Shown piece after piece: positions 10,587 to 20,416 of a DNA stretch of 64,000 nucleotides (its first letter is position 1; each line of letters starts with the position of its first letter). The DNA lies in assembly GCF_022321485.1 (NCBI RefSeq), contig NZ_JAKOGG010000003.1, forward strand, positions 425,102 through 489,101, read 5' to 3'. This DNA is from Shewanella electrica. GTDB taxonomy: Bacteria; Pseudomonadota; Gammaproteobacteria; Enterobacterales; Shewanellaceae. The notes under the pieces are model-generated. The model made no database searches. It was not told where the DNA came from and saw nothing but the letters and a program-made list of their open reading frames with translations. A program made the position numbers and the translations under genes.

Positions 10587-11326
10587 GAACACTCCTGCTT
10601 TTACAACTTAATGATGACGATGACACGGCCCGCCGCTAAGCGTGGTAAACAACCAAATCTGTGGTAATAGCGCAGAAAACAGCGGAAATAGCGGCGTAAA
10701 ACGGTGCAAAGGCGTCATTCTACGCCAAAAATTTTAATACTAAAGTATTGCCTGAGTTTTTTACTCAAGTGTTGCTTGCTCAAATACTGGGTGGTTTTGC
10801 CATAGCGCTATGTGGCTAGGGGCTGTGGATGTTGGCAGATCGTTTTGTTGCTGACAGGGCGTGATTTAGGCAAGGCGGGTGATGGGCCGTGTCGTTATTT
10901 TCTCCTGCAATAGCCGCTATTTCCCGATGTGGCATATCGACCGTTGGCGCGAGCTAAGTTGCTCATGCCAAGTATGCTCAACTCAAAAAATGGTGAACTT
11001 TTAGCTAAACGTACTAAATTTTACATCTAAGCTAGTCAAAAAATTCATTGAGTGCAACGGTATAACCTCTTCACCAGTAAGGGGATTATGGTTTACACTA
11101 GCTGGGTTTTGTTAACCTGATCACACTATTCTGCAGTAATGTGCGCAGGAACACAGCCAGAGTGGGCAGATATATGTCAGCGCCTCTGGATTGGGAAGTA
11201 ATAGGATGTTTTCGAACCTTCCCTCGCTTCGTATCAAACATAACGAAGCGACTTTTCAACAAAGGGGCATGGAGCCAGCTCCATCGCCTATAAAAATAAC
11301 TCCATAAATTCGTGAGGCAATGTGAT
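10587..11326. promoter_or_regulatory. Divergent intergenic region upstream of the Mo-hydroxylase operon
   Basis: 740 bases without a convincing gene. Small inverted repeats are present: AATAC/GTATT at 10736-10749 and TGAGT/ACTCA from 10753, close enough to form one regulator-binding patch near the MFS start. The 11000-11326 part would hold the operon promoter. I could not identify a ModE or other named site. Confidence 0.4.
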
Positions 11327-12619
11327 ATGAAACGCGGTTTATACAGCGTGCTCATCGCAGCGGTCGTCGTATTGGTTGGCTTTGGCGTTTACGCTTGGCA
11401 CCCGACGATTGCTCCGATAACGCCACCAGCCAAGGATCAGTTTTCAGCGGACATGATTGCAAAGGGTAAAGTTTTAGCAGCGGCAGGCTACTGTAGCACT
11501 TGTCATACTGCGCCTGGAGGCAAACCTTTCGCTGGCAACTATGAGATGCATTCTGATTTCGGCACCATCTATTCCAGTAACATCACGCCAGATCAAGCAA
11601 CGGGTATCGGTAACTGGTCAGAAGAAGCTTTCATCCGTGCCATGCGCACCGGTGTGAGCCGCGACGGCAGCCATCTGTTACCTGCGTTTCCTTTTGAACA
11701 CTTCAACAAGATGACCGATGACGATATCAAAGCCGTTTACGCTTATATCATGTCGTCTGTTGAGCCTGTACAGCAAACCAAGAAAGAGAACGGCATTCCG
11801 TTCCCATTGAACATCCGCTTCCTGCAAGCGGGTTGGAAGATGCTGTTTGCTGATACCAGTGATTTCCAACCTAACAGCGACAAGTCTGCCGAGTGGAACC
11901 GCGGCGCTTATCTGGCTGAAGGTATTGCCCACTGCGGTGCTTGCCATACTCCACGTAACGCCCTCGGCGGTGAAAAACGTGACCAAATGTATAGCGGCGC
12001 AGCCATTGATGGTTGGATTGCGCCATCACTGACGGCTTCTAGCACCTCGCCACTCAAATGGCGTGAACAAGATTTCTTTGAATATCTGAGTACAGGTAAC
12101 TCACCATTCCACGGCAGTGCTGGCGGCCCAATGGCGCCGGTCGTTCACGATGGTTTGGCGGCGTTATCTAAAGACGATATCAAGGCAATCGCTACTTACT
12201 TTGCTGATAAAGCAGGTAACGTGAGCGAAGACCCTGCCCAAAGCCCTGCGCTGGCTAAAGCCGTTGCTGCACAGCAATTGCCGGATCTGCGCACTCACGA
12301 AGGCGCGCGTTTGTATGCCGCGTCTTGTCAATCTTGCCACTACAGCAAGCAACAACTGGTCAAAGGCCGTCCATTACTGGCCTTAGGTTCAGCGGTGCAT
12401 TTGGATGATCCAACCAACCTCATCAATGTGATTTTGGATGGTTTCCGTGCCAATCAAGGTATCCAAGGTGTGGTGATGCCAGCCTTCCGTGATGCCTTGA
12501 GTGATAAAGACATCACTGCCATCGCCGCTTACCTGCGTGAAGCCGCAGGCGAACAACCTTGGCCAAATCTAGAACAGCGTGTGGGTGAGATCCGTAGTCA
12601 ACCCCGTTTTGAGCAATAA
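11327..12619 (+). CDS. Membrane-anchored triheme cytochrome c subunit of a molybdenum hydroxylase
   Basis: Electron-accepting subunit of an exported aldehyde/isoquinoline-type dehydrogenase. 430 aa with an N-terminal membrane helix (residues 4-24) and three cytochrome c domains, each with a CXXCH haem site: CSTCH, CGACH and CQSCH. This three-domain form is the one seen in membrane alcohol, gluconate and aldehyde dehydrogenases of acetic acid bacteria. I chose the ATG at 11327 because GAGG lies upstream and the membrane segment follows directly. Immediately followed by the 2Fe-2S and Mo subunits, so electrons probably leave through c haems to the respiratory chain. Confidence 0.92.
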   Translation: MKRGLYSVLIAAVVVLVGFGVYAWHPTIAPITPPAKDQFSADMIAKGKVLAAAGYCSTCHTAPGGKPFAGNYEMHSDFGTIYSSNITPDQATGIGNWSEEAFIRAMRTGVSRDGSHLLPAFPFEHFNKMTDDDIKAVYAYIMSSVEPVQQTKKENGIPFPLNIRFLQAGWKMLFADTSDFQPNSDKSAEWNRGAYLAEGIAHCGACHTPRNALGGEKRDQMYSGAAIDGWIAPSLTASSTSPLKWREQDFFEYLSTGNSPFHGSAGGPMAPVVHDGLAALSKDDIKAIATYFADKAGNVSEDPAQSPALAKAVAAQQLPDLRTHEGARLYAASCQSCHYSKQQLVKGRPLLALGSAVHLDDPTNLINVILDGFRANQGIQGVVMPAFRDALSDKDITAIAAYLREAAGEQPWPNLEQRVGEIRSQPRFEQ

Positions 12620-12639
12620 TCACGGGAGAAGTGAGTAAC

Positions 12640-13125
12640 ATGGCTAAATTTATTTTGAACGGCAAGCCAGTGGCTGTCGATGTAGACGGTGACACTCCAC
12701 TGTTGTGGGTTATCCGTGACGAACTGAACATGACCGGCACCAAATTTGGTTGCGGTATTGGTACTTGTGGTGCGTGTACTGTGCATGTGGGTGGCCGCGC
12801 TACTCGTTCATGTACTACGCCGCTGTCAGCGGTTGAAGGTGCAGAGATCACCACCATTGAAGGGTTATCTGAGCAAGGTACTCATCCCGTACAAGTGGCT
12901 TGGCAAAAACACCAAGTGCCACAATGCGGTTACTGCCAGTCAGGTCAAATCATGCAAGCCGCTGCGCTGCTGAAAGATATTCCTAATCCCTCTGATGACG
13001 ATATCGATGCGGTAATGAGTGGTAACTTGTGTCGCTGTATGACCTACGTGCGCATTCGTGAAGCGGTACGCGAAGCGGCCAATACCATGAGCATGCAGGG
13101 AGGCAAAGATGAGCAGACTGCCTAA
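12640..13125 (+). CDS. 2Fe-2S subunit of a molybdenum hydroxylase (IorA type)
   Basis: Small iron-sulfur subunit of a xanthine-oxidase family enzyme. About 161 aa with two clusters: a plant-type ferredoxin domain ([13 protein letters not shown] plus a later Cys) and an alpha-helical domain (CGYCQSG, GNLCRC). It has no export signal and would travel folded with the Tat-signalled Mo subunit. The ATG at 12640 gives the usual MAKFILNG start; a GTG at 12631 is possible. It overlaps the next gene by 17 bases. Confidence 0.94.
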   Translation: MAKFILNGKPVAVDVDGDTPLLWVIRDELNMTGTKFGCGIGTCGACTVHVGGRATRSCTTPLSAVEGAEITTIEGLSEQGTHPVQVAWQKHQVPQCGYCQSGQIMQAAALLKDIPNPSDDDIDAVMSGNLCRCMTYVRIREAVREAANTMSMQGGKDEQTA

Positions 13126-15412
13126 TAAAGACAACGGCACCGGCATGACGCGTCGCGGCTTTTTAGTGGCGATGACGGCGGCTGGCGTGAGCTTTGGTTT
13201 TCCGCGCATGGCGATGGCAGCAATGGACCCAGCCACTGACAACGGTCAGCCGCTGCCAAATGCCGACGCCCTGTACGAACCGACCTTGTGGTACTCCATC
13301 GACAGCGCTGGCAAAGTGAAAGTGAACATCATCCGCGCCGAGATGGGCCAGCACGTGGGCACTTCTATCGCGCGTATTTTGGCGGACGAGCTGGAAGCCG
13401 ATTGGGATGATGTGGAAATCATCCACGTCGATAGCGATAAAAAATGGGGCCTGATGGTGACCGGTGGTAGCTGGTCAGTATCACAAAGTTGGCCTATCTA
13501 TCGCCAAGCTGGTGCTGCTGGTCGTACTGCGCTGCTGGAAGCGGCCGCTAAACTGTGGGGCGTACCACAACGCTTATGCCAAGCCAGCAAAGGCCAGATC
13601 ATTTGCGGTAAAAAGTCGATCAGTTACGGCGAGTTGATTGCCCAAGGTGTTAGCCGCCAATTCACTGAAGACGAATTAAAAGCACTGCCACTGAAACCAA
13701 ACCAAGATATGACCTTGGTTGGTCAGCAAGTGCGTGGTTTGGACATCAATAATAAAACCACCGGTCAAACCGTGTTTGGGATTGATGCCAACGTTGAAGG
13801 CATGGTGTATGCCGCGCCGATCCTGCCACCCACTCGTTATGGCTCAAAAGTGTTGTCAGTAGATGATAGCGCTGCCAAAGCGGTAAAAGGTTATCAACAG
13901 TTCATCACGCTGGACGACCCAAGTAACACCGTACCCGGCTGGGTGGTGGTATTAGCGAGCAGCTACTATGCCGCTAAAAAAGCCTCTGAGTTGGTCAAAG
14001 TGGAATGGCAAGTTGGCCCAGCGGCGAAAGTCTCTGAGGCTGACATCATCAACCACGGCCGTGAGTTGCTAAAAGATGCCAGCAAAGGTGCGATTTTGGA
14101 TACTGGCGATACCAACACTGAGCCAGTGTTTGCCAACGCCGCCTCCAGTATTGAGCACGAATACATCACCGACACCGTACTGCACGCGCAGATGGAGCCG
14201 CTGAACGCGTTGGTGTTCCAAAATGCTGATGGCGTGTGGGAAATTCACTCTGGCTGCCAATGGCAATCGCTGACGCTGCCTGTCGCGGCTGCGGCGTTGC
14301 AAGTGCCAGAAGATCACGTGGTGATCCGCGCTTACATGCTCGGTGGGGGTTTTGGTCGTCGTCTGAACGGTGACTACACCATTCCTGCCGCGCTGGCATC
14401 AAAAGCGATTGGTGGCAAGCCAGTGAAGTTAGTGTTCACTCGCGAACAAGATTTGCAATTCGATAGCCCACGCTCTGCATCACTGCAACAACTGCGTATG
14501 GCTTTTGATGGCGACAAACATGTACTGGCGATGGAACACCACGCCACTGCCGGTTGGCCAACGGAAGTGATGATCCCGGTATTTATGCCAAAAGGCACCA
14601 ACGGCCAACCTTACGATCCATTCTCCATCGCGGGCGCGGACCACTGGTATAACGTCGGCGCGCAGAAAGTACGTGCGGTATCGAACGATTTAGCCAACGA
14701 TACCTTCCGCCCGGGTTGGTTGCGTTCAGTAAGCCCTGGTTGGGTGGGTTGGGCAGTAGAAAGCTTTATGGATGAAGCGGCGCACCATGCCGGTGTGGAT
14801 CCATTAGATTTCCGTCTGCAACACTTAACTGCCGAAGGCCGTAATGCGGGTGCAGGCCCAATCGCCTCCGGTGGCGCTAGCCGTCAAGCGGCGGTACTGA
14901 AAAAAGCCGCCGAAATGATTGGCTACGGTAAAGAGTTGCCAAAAGACAGCGGTATCGGTATCGCGTCAACCTTCGGGCAAGAACGTGATATGCCAACTTG
15001 GGTTGCTGTGGCAGTCCAAGTAAAAGTTGAACGCGACACTGGCTTAGTGCATGTGGAAAAACTGCACGTGGCGGTAGATGCGGGCATCATTGTTGATCCA
15101 GACGGCGCAGAAGCACAATGCCAAGGCGGCGCACTGTGGGGTCTATCAATGGCGCTGTATGAAGGCACTAAACTGGTTAACGGTAAGTTCCAAGACAGCA
15201 ACTTTGATACTTACACGCCGCTGCGTATTGGCCAAACCCCAGAGGTAAAAGTCGAGTTTATTAAAAACGACTACGCGCCAGCAGGTTTGGGCGAACCTGC
15301 GGTAACGCCAGTGGCACCGGCCATTGCAAACGCGATTTACCATGCAGTTGGCGTGCGTCTGCGTAAAATCCCCATGACGCCAGACGATGTTAAAGCGGCC
15401 TTAAAAGCCTAA
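13109..15412 (+). CDS. Molybdopterin-binding subunit of a molybdenum hydroxylase (IorB/aldehyde dehydrogenase type)
   Basis: Catalytic subunit that hydroxylates an aldehyde or N-heterocycle with water as oxygen source. 767 aa. A Tat signal [13 protein letters not shown] lies at about residues 13-27, so the enzyme is exported folded. The Mo-cofactor domain has GGGFGRR in the middle and the catalytic-glutamate motif GLGEPAV near residue 730. The single-chain order with a separate 2Fe-2S subunit and no FAD subunit fits the isoquinoline 1-oxidoreductase / periplasmic aldehyde dehydrogenase class. The substrate cannot be assigned. The cytochrome c subunit upstream replaces the FAD subunit as electron exit. 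Confidence 0.93.
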   Translation: MSRLPNKDNGTGMTRRGFLVAMTAAGVSFGFPRMAMAAMDPATDNGQPLPNADALYEPTLWYSIDSAGKVKVNIIRAEMGQHVGTSIARILADELEADWDDVEIIHVDSDKKWGLMVTGGSWSVSQSWPIYRQAGAAGRTALLEAAAKLWGVPQRLCQASKGQIICGKKSISYGELIAQGVSRQFTEDELKALPLKPNQDMTLVGQQVRGLDINNKTTGQTVFGIDANVEGMVYAAPILPPTRYGSKVLSVDDSAAKAVKGYQQFITLDDPSNTVPGWVVVLASSYYAAKKASELVKVEWQVGPAAKVSEADIINHGRELLKDASKGAILDTGDTNTEPVFANAASSIEHEYITDTVLHAQMEPLNALVFQNADGVWEIHSGCQWQSLTLPVAAAALQVPEDHVVIRAYMLGGGFGRRLNGDYTIPAALASKAIGGKPVKLVFTREQDLQFDSPRSASLQQLRMAFDGDKHVLAMEHHATAGWPTEVMIPVFMPKGTNGQPYDPFSIAGADHWYNVGAQKVRAVSNDLANDTFRPGWLRSVSPGWVGWAVESFMDEAAHHAGVDPLDFRLQHLTAEGRNAGAGPIASGGASRQAAVLKKAAEMIGYGKELPKDSGIGIASTFGQERDMPTWVAVAVQVKVERDTGLVHVEKLHVAVDAGIIVDPDGAEAQCQGGALWGLSMALYEGTKLVNGKFQDSNFDTYTPLRIGQTPEVKVEFIKNDYAPAGLGEPAVTPVAPAIANAIYHAVGVRLRKIPMTPDDVKAALKA

Positions 15413-15418
15413 TGTTGC

Positions 15419-15440
15419 GGCCCGAGTCACATCGGGCCTG
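15419..15440 (+). terminator. Hairpin after the Mo subunit gene
   Basis: GGCCCGA / TCGGGCC with a six-base loop followed by TGTTTC. The T-run is weak, so it may only attenuate transcription into the xdhC-like gene. Confidence 0.55.
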
Positions 15441-15496
15441 TTTCATACTATTGTGCGTGGTGTTTACGCCACGCTGCTCAATTCAGGAGCTGTCTT

Positions 15497-16555
15497 ATGT
15501 CCTATCTTTCGCAACCTCTTGATGCTCGCGTATTGCAACAAGCGATCACCTGGGCCGACACTGTGCCGGTGTGGTTATGCACTGTTTTGCACACTTGGGG
15601 CTCGTCCCCACGCTCGCCGGGCAGCTTGTTGGTGGCGACACAAGATGGACGCCAAGAGGGCTCTTTGTCTGGCGGTTGTGTTGAGGAACACTTTATTCAG
15701 CAGATTGCTGATGGCCGCTGGCAACAAGCGTCGCAAGTGGTGCGTTATGGTGATGGCGAACTCGCGCCAGAAGTCACCCTGCCCTGCGGCGGTATTTTAG
15801 AGATTTTGGTGGAATATCTGCCTGCTGGCGCCGCCACCGTCGATTATCTCAAACAACAATTGCATGCGGTGCAAGGCTACCAAGCCATCCGCAAACAGCT
15901 TGAGTTACCGCACGCGTGCGCCCAAATCGTCGAAGATGATTTTGCTGGCACCACAGCAGCAATTACCTACCAAGCCCCCAACATTGATATCCGCATGGCG
16001 GCTGCGCCAAGGTTGTTAGTGGCCGGCTACTCGCCAGTGGCACACTACTGCATGGAGTTTGGTCATGCACTCGGTTTTGAGGTGGTTTTGCTAGAACCGC
16101 GTGAGAGCGTGCTGGCCAATATTGAGCAACTGCCTGCGGGCGTGCGTTTGCTGGAAACCTTTCCGGCCAAATATCTGGAGCAACAAAGCTGCCACGCTAA
16201 CACCGCCATTGTGTCGCTAACCCATGACCCACGCTTAGATGATCTGACCATGATGGAAGCGGTGCACACGCCGGCATTTTATATCGGCGCCATGGGCTCA
16301 ACCCGCAACAGCGCCAAACGCCGCGAACGGTTAGAACGCATCGGCGAGCTGACCGAAGCGCAGCTATCGCGCATTCATGCGCCGATTGGTTTAGCAATTG
16401 GCAGTAAAACCCCCGCAGAAATCGGCTTAGCCATTATGGCGGATATCGTGCGTATCAAAAATTTGGGGCACATGAGCGCCAAGCCAGTGGTGCAAGGTAC
16501 GCTCAATCAGCTTGCGCCCTTGAATGAAGAGGATGGCGCCAGCTGCGCCATCTAA
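15497..16555 (+). CDS. XdhC/CoxI-family Mo-cofactor insertion chaperone
   Basis: 352 aa maturation factor. Relatives bind the molybdenum cofactor, protect or promote its sulfuration, and hand it to the hydroxylase. The N-terminal XdhC/CoxI domain has WGSSPRSPGS and GSLSGGCVE; the C-terminal Rossmann domain has LTHDPRLDD and the signature YIGAMGS-R near residue 265, then GLAIGSKTPAEIG. It follows the Mo-hydroxylase genes in the same direction and presumably serves them. Clear AGGAG upstream. Confidence 0.93.
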   Translation: MSYLSQPLDARVLQQAITWADTVPVWLCTVLHTWGSSPRSPGSLLVATQDGRQEGSLSGGCVEEHFIQQIADGRWQQASQVVRYGDGELAPEVTLPCGGILEILVEYLPAGAATVDYLKQQLHAVQGYQAIRKQLELPHACAQIVEDDFAGTTAAITYQAPNIDIRMAAAPRLLVAGYSPVAHYCMEFGHALGFEVVLLEPRESVLANIEQLPAGVRLLETFPAKYLEQQSCHANTAIVSLTHDPRLDDLTMMEAVHTPAFYIGAMGSTRNSAKRRERLERIGELTEAQLSRIHAPIGLAIGSKTPAEIGLAIMADIVRIKNLGHMSAKPVVQGTLNQLAPLNEEDGASCAI

Positions 16556-16595
16556 TGCTGAGTAAGCCAACGCCTAACGCGCAAAAAGCTAACCG

Positions 16596-17183
16596 TTATT
16601 GGGCAGGCAGATCGGCATCTTTAACAACGCCGCTATGGCCTGCCAATTTGACTAACTTAGTGTCATCTAACAACTGGCGCGCTCCGTGGTCGCCCGTTAA
16701 CTGGCTCAGCGCCGCGCCATAACCTTTACCAAAGCCGACCGGATGCCCCGGCATATCGTCAAACATCATCCGCGCTTGCGCCTCATCACTGCTTAGCGCC
16801 GCCGCCACTTGCACATAATCGTCACTGCGCAACCAGCCCATATCTGCCGGTGCAATTAACCACCCCGCCCAGTTAGCGCTATCACATACGCCCGCCGCAA
16901 TGGTTTCGCCTGAGCCTGAGCTAGCCACTAAGGTAACGGCTGCGCCAAACTGCTCGGCCATGGCGATGATTTCCATCTCATCAGGGCGCGTGACCAGCCG
17001 TACTGGTAAGCCAGACGCTACCGCTTGTGATAACGAAAAGGCCAACAGCGGCACTTGGTCGCCGTTGCTATTGGGATACAAGGCCAACAGTTTATTGCCC
17101 TCGCCGCCCGCGGCCGTAAAACGCGTGCCTTTGCCCGCTGCCAGTAGCAAAATGCCCACGATTGGATGATTTGATGCTGTCAC
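16596..17183 (-). CDS. MocA-like molybdopterin nucleotidyltransferase
   Basis: 195 aa NTP-transferase fold protein. The N-terminal LLAAGKGTRF with a downstream NKLLALY is the nucleotide-binding loop, PADMGWL is the metal-binding segment, and GHPVGFGKGYG and GDHGARQLL are typical of MocA-like cytidylyltransferases. The family adds CMP to molybdopterin, the cofactor form used by xanthine-oxidase-family hydroxylases with XdhC partners. It is convergent with the xdhC-like gene, so the module is split over both strands. GTP versus CTP use cannot be proved by eye. Confidence 0.82.
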   Translation of the reverse strand: MTASNHPIVGILLLAAGKGTRFTAAGGEGNKLLALYPNSNGDQVPLLAFSLSQAVASGLPVRLVTRPDEMEIIAMAEQFGAAVTLVASSGSGETIAAGVCDSANWAGWLIAPADMGWLRSDDYVQVAAALSSDEAQARMMFDDMPGHPVGFGKGYGAALSQLTGDHGARQLLDDTKLVKLAGHSGVVKDADLPAQ

Positions 17184-17228
17184 GCCGACTCCTTGGTTAA
17201 ATCAATTTCGCCCTATTATGCAAACCTA

Positions 17229-17340
17229 AGGAAGGTGCAAACAAGTCTTCGCGACACGCTGGACTGGTAAGCCATAGCAGTTCAAGGCAGCTAACTGCTG
17301 GCATGCTGGAGCATAGCAAAGTTGGCTCACGAAGAGATGC
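17229..17340 (+). repeat. Truncated copy of a MITE-like repeat
   Basis: Starts AGGAAGGTGCAAACAAGTC and matches the left half of the complete element at 20148-20412 over about 110 bases, with clear runs such as CATGCTGGAGCAT and GCAAAGTT. It has no right end and stops before a hairpin at 17341-17370. Confidence 0.8.
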
Positions 17341-17370
17341 ATCAGGCCACCCACGCGATGCCCGCCTGAT
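17341..17370. repeat. Hairpin next to the truncated repeat
   Basis: ATCAGGC pairs with GCCTGAT across a 16-base loop. Role unknown; possibly a remnant of the mobile element or a second termination signal. Confidence 0.4.
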
Positions 17371-17379
17371 CTGTCATAA

Positions 17380-17407
17380 AAAAGCCACCGCGCATGGCGG
17401 TGGCTTG
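17380..17407 (-). terminator. Terminator of the flavoprotein/tetraheme operon
   Basis: AAGCCACCGC (17382-17391) pairs with GCGGTGGCTT (17397-17406). On the minus strand it is followed by TTTTTTATG, fitting the end of the tetraheme gene. Confidence 0.88.
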
Positions 17408-17451
17408 GCTTGCATGATGTTTAACGATTCACTGTGTTGCGACAGTTCACT

Positions 17452-17802
17452 CTAGGGGACTTTAAAACCCCAACGTGGGTGACAGCTTACACATGCATTT
17501 TCAGATGTTTGGTGCACGTGGTGGCAGCTCAAACAGTCGCTTTCAGTGCCAAAGTGACGGTTGTTGTGCACGTTGGTTGGTTGCATGTCTTGGGTTTTCT
17601 TCGCCAGTTTTTCGGTGTTGTGGCATTGCACACATTTCATCATCGTCACCGCTTCACGAGGTTCAGCATTACCGTGGCAACTCGCGCATTTAATGCCTTT
17701 TTCGAAGTGAGTCTGATCCAGTAGTTGGTCACCTTTAGCCATTACTGAGCCTGCAATAATACTCATGGCAAGGGAAAGCATGATTACGGTTAATTTTTTC
17801 AT
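17452..17802 (-). CDS. Small periplasmic tetraheme cytochrome c, partner of the flavin reductase
   Basis: 116 aa with a signal peptide (MKKLTVIML to SVMA) and four CXXCH haem sites: CASCH, CVQCH, CLSCH (followed by H) and CVSCH. The layout matches the cytochrome domain of flavocytochrome c fumarate reductases and the separate tetraheme subunits of split reductases. I chose the ATG at 17802 because it gives a standard signal peptide. It follows the flavoprotein gene by about 60 bases and probably feeds it electrons from the quinol pool via CymA-like donors. Confidence 0.93.
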   Translation of the reverse strand: MKKLTVIMLSLAMSIIAGSVMAKGDQLLDQTHFEKGIKCASCHGNAEPREAVTMMKCVQCHNTEKLAKKTQDMQPTNVHNNRHFGTESDCLSCHHVHQTSENACVSCHPRWGFKVP

Positions 17803-17864
17803 GGTATTCGTCCATTCTCTCATTGGGTTAACAATGCCGTGTTCGGCATTCGCTCTTGATGACC

Positions 17865-19580
17865 TTAGGCTTTTAGACCGGCAACATATTTGCCTGCCAA
17901 GTAGCCAAAGGTGTAGCAACGTCCCAGAGACAAACCGAATACGGTCAATGGATAGTCAACACCACCATAGAAGCCACCACCGAGGTTACCGACAATGAAC
18001 AAGCCGGGGATCTCTTTACCATCCGCATCCAATACTTGATGGTTTTCATTCACCAAAATGCCTGAGCAGATGGTAGAGATACGCATGCGGCGGTGAATAC
18101 CATAGAAAGGAGGTTTCAACACTGGCACCATACGGCTTGCTTTTTTCCCGAAATCTTCGTCTTTGCCTTTTTTGCACAGCTCGTTGTAACGTTTAACGGT
18201 GGCGACAAAGTTTTTAGGATCGCATTCCAGTTTTTTCGCCAACTCTTCCAATGTGTCGGCTTTGTAGGTGTTAGCGATGGATGGGAATACGCCTTTTTTC
18301 TCACCTGGTTCTTCAGGCATATAGTTTTTCAATTCTTCAGGGCTATACAGATGACCCGGCCAATCTTTCGCTTGAGTCATGTAGTCTGCATCGAACACTT
18401 GAGAGTAGTGACCAGCGTTGTGCTCATCTTTCAAGTAGTTGTTCATCAAAGACATTTCAACAGTTTCATTGACGAAACGTTTACCGTCACGGTTAACCAC
18501 CAAGAACGGCATGTCACACATTGACGCTGGACCGGCATCAAAATCGTGCAGCATTTTGGTATGACCCACAGGTTCAATCACACCACCAGCCCAGTAGGCC
18601 ATCGCAAAACCATCACCGGTACGATCTTGTTGCTTACGTTCGAAGTTTTTCAGATCTGGGATGAAGAAATCGCACATGGCTTTGTTGTTTTGGTAGTCAC
18701 CAGAAGACAGGATCACCCCTTTTTTAGCCATGAATTTATGGTATTTACCATCACGAGTTTGCGCGATAACACCCAGCACTTTGCCTGATTTATCTTGGAT
18801 CAGTTGTTTTGCAGGTGTGTTGTAGAAGAACTTCACCCCCGCTTTTTCAGCCGTTTTTGCCAGTGCGCGCATGCCATCACCGGTGGTGTATGGTTTTGGA
18901 CCGCAAAAAGAAGTCACAAAGTTCAGACGATCACCTTTGTCTGCAATCCCATGAATACCGTGCTGTGGTTCCGTACCTTGGTCTTCAACTTGACCACCAC
19001 CTTGCTTAATGCGGTCAATCGTCCAAGATACCGCTTCACCTGAGTTGTAGGCCCATTTACGGATTAAACCAGGATGTGAACGGTGTTGATTGTCGGCCAT
19101 CAGCCGGTTAACCAATGCCTCAACGGCGGATTTATCACTGGTTTTCAGGTCGACGCCTGAACCTGTGTTGCCTTGAGAAACAGCGAAGGCTTGTTTTTGC
19201 AAACAAGCAACTGAAGCACCCGCTTCGCGAGCAGACAAGGCAGCAGGCACACCAGAAGCACCCGCACCAACCACAATCACATCAAAGGTTTGAGTTGATG
19301 CAATATCTGCGTCAGCGATTGCAATCGGTTTTGGCAGGAAGCTCACGGTAGCGCCACCAACTTCGCCAAATTGTTCACCCACCACTACAGGTGCAGTGGT
19401 GGCAGAAGCAGTACCTACGCCCAGCCCAGCAACAGCTAACCCGCCAGTGCCGATAGCGGCGCGAGTTAAAAAGCTACGACGAGAGATGCCGTTTTGCAGC
19501 ACGCTCGCAGTATATTGATCGAGTTCTTGCGATTTCGATGAATTATCTTTACTCATTTTATTTTTTACTCCATTGCTCAT
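17865..19580 (-). CDS. Tat-exported FAD reductase of the fumarate/urocanate reductase superfamily, substrate unknown
   Basis: 571 aa. A Tat signal SRRSFLTRAAIG lies near residues 34-45, then the FAD fold VIVVGAGASG and the late FAD motif GLFIVGNLGGGF. The fold matches the flavin part of flavocytochrome c (Fcc3). By hand alignment most of the fumarate-specific residues of Fcc3 are missing: the R402 position reads Met in FVNETVEMS, the HHTMGG stretch with H504 is replaced by ISTICSG, and the R544 position is Tyr in FGYLAG. It is therefore unlikely to reduce fumarate. Start chosen at 19580 with GGGAG upstream. Operon with the tetraheme cytochrome. Confidence 0.9.
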   Translation of the reverse strand: MSNGVKNKMSKDNSSKSQELDQYTASVLQNGISRRSFLTRAAIGTGGLAVAGLGVGTASATTAPVVVGEQFGEVGGATVSFLPKPIAIADADIASTQTFDVIVVGAGASGVPAALSAREAGASVACLQKQAFAVSQGNTGSGVDLKTSDKSAVEALVNRLMADNQHRSHPGLIRKWAYNSGEAVSWTIDRIKQGGGQVEDQGTEPQHGIHGIADKGDRLNFVTSFCGPKPYTTGDGMRALAKTAEKAGVKFFYNTPAKQLIQDKSGKVLGVIAQTRDGKYHKFMAKKGVILSSGDYQNNKAMCDFFIPDLKNFERKQQDRTGDGFAMAYWAGGVIEPVGHTKMLHDFDAGPASMCDMPFLVVNRDGKRFVNETVEMSLMNNYLKDEHNAGHYSQVFDADYMTQAKDWPGHLYSPEELKNYMPEEPGEKKGVFPSIANTYKADTLEELAKKLECDPKNFVATVKRYNELCKKGKDEDFGKKASRMVPVLKPPFYGIHRRMRISTICSGILVNENHQVLDADGKEIPGLFIVGNLGGGFYGGVDYPLTVFGLSLGRCYTFGYLAGKYVAGLKA

Positions 19581-20147
19581 TCTTTTACTCCCTAGCCCCA
19601 GCCGCTAACGGTAAAAGTGCCATTAACACCGTTTGTTTTGGTAATAACCCTGATTGAATTACATTTGCCAAAAGTGCAGGTGAGATTACGCGATGGTCAT
19701 TTTTAGCAACTGACCACGAACGGATTTAAATATATGACATATGATGTTTTACCAAAAGAATGGTTATTTATGTCTTTGCAGTGCTTCTCAAAACATGTTT
19801 GATTTGCGATTGAGTGTTCAAAAAGCTGTTTTTATTTTCATAACGCGAGAAAAAACACTATTGGCTCACAGATCTAATCGATATTTTTCATTTAGAGAAA
19901 GTGAATCATTTAGCAAAACTGGATTAAGTTAAGCCTAAATAATAAAGAATGGATTTAGTAAAGAGCAATCTCACTAATTAAGTAAACAGTTAATATAACA
20001 ACAAGAGACAAAATAAAACTTTTGACGAACATATCTTTTTTGACGCTGAAATATATTTATATTACCTTTTGAAAATTTTCAAACCTCACTTATTTATAAA
20101 CCATTTAACTAAAACAAGGATGATTTATGGCAACAATCGCTGAGCGG
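19581..20147. other. Intergenic region upstream of the flavin reductase
   Basis: AT-rich, about 570 bases, no gene seen. It should contain the operon promoter at its left side. At its right end a ribosome site (AAGGA) and ATG at 20127 begin a seven-codon stub (MATIAER) that runs into the repeat element at 20148. Confidence 0.5.
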
Positions 20148-20412
20148 AGGAAGGTACAAACAAGTCTTCGCGGCGCTCTGGATTAGTAAGCCGTAGAAGT
20201 TCTAGGCAGTTACCTGCTGACATGCTGGAGCATGGCAAAGTTAACTAACACAGAAATGCGAGGGCTTACCAATCCCCCTAGGGCGTGGCGTACAGCCTCA
20301 TCTGCTGCGTTGCAGCTTTGGCAAAGGGCTCACCATTCGCGGCAAACTGCGCCTTGCATCTGAAGGCTGTATGCCGACGCAGAGCACGCACAGGACTTAT
20401 TCGTACCTTCCT
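20148..20412 (+). mobile_element. 265-base MITE-like element with terminal inverted repeats
   Basis: Left end AGGAAGGTACAAACAAGTC and the reverse complement of the right end, AGGAAGGTACGAATAAGTC, agree at 17 of 19 bases. Inside, GCGTGGCGTACAGCC (from about 20283) faces GGCTGTATGCCGACGC (near 20365-20380), a second nested inverted repeat, so the right half can fold into a long hairpin. No transposase frame. No clear target duplication. The left half recurs at 17229-17340. Confidence 0.75.
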
Positions 20413-20416
20413 AACT

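Noticed and set aside
11098-11355. 85-codon minus frame upstream of the cytochrome c gene
   Set aside because: No family, no ribosome site, and it overlaps the cytochrome signal segment.
17865-17919. Longer tetraheme cytochrome start at 17919, overlapping the flavoprotein gene
   Set aside because: The extension is not signal-peptide-like; the ATG at 17802 gives a proper signal peptide.
19741-19932. 63-codon plus frame in the AT-rich gap
   Set aside because: No ribosome site, no conservation that I can see, composition like the noncoding surroundings.
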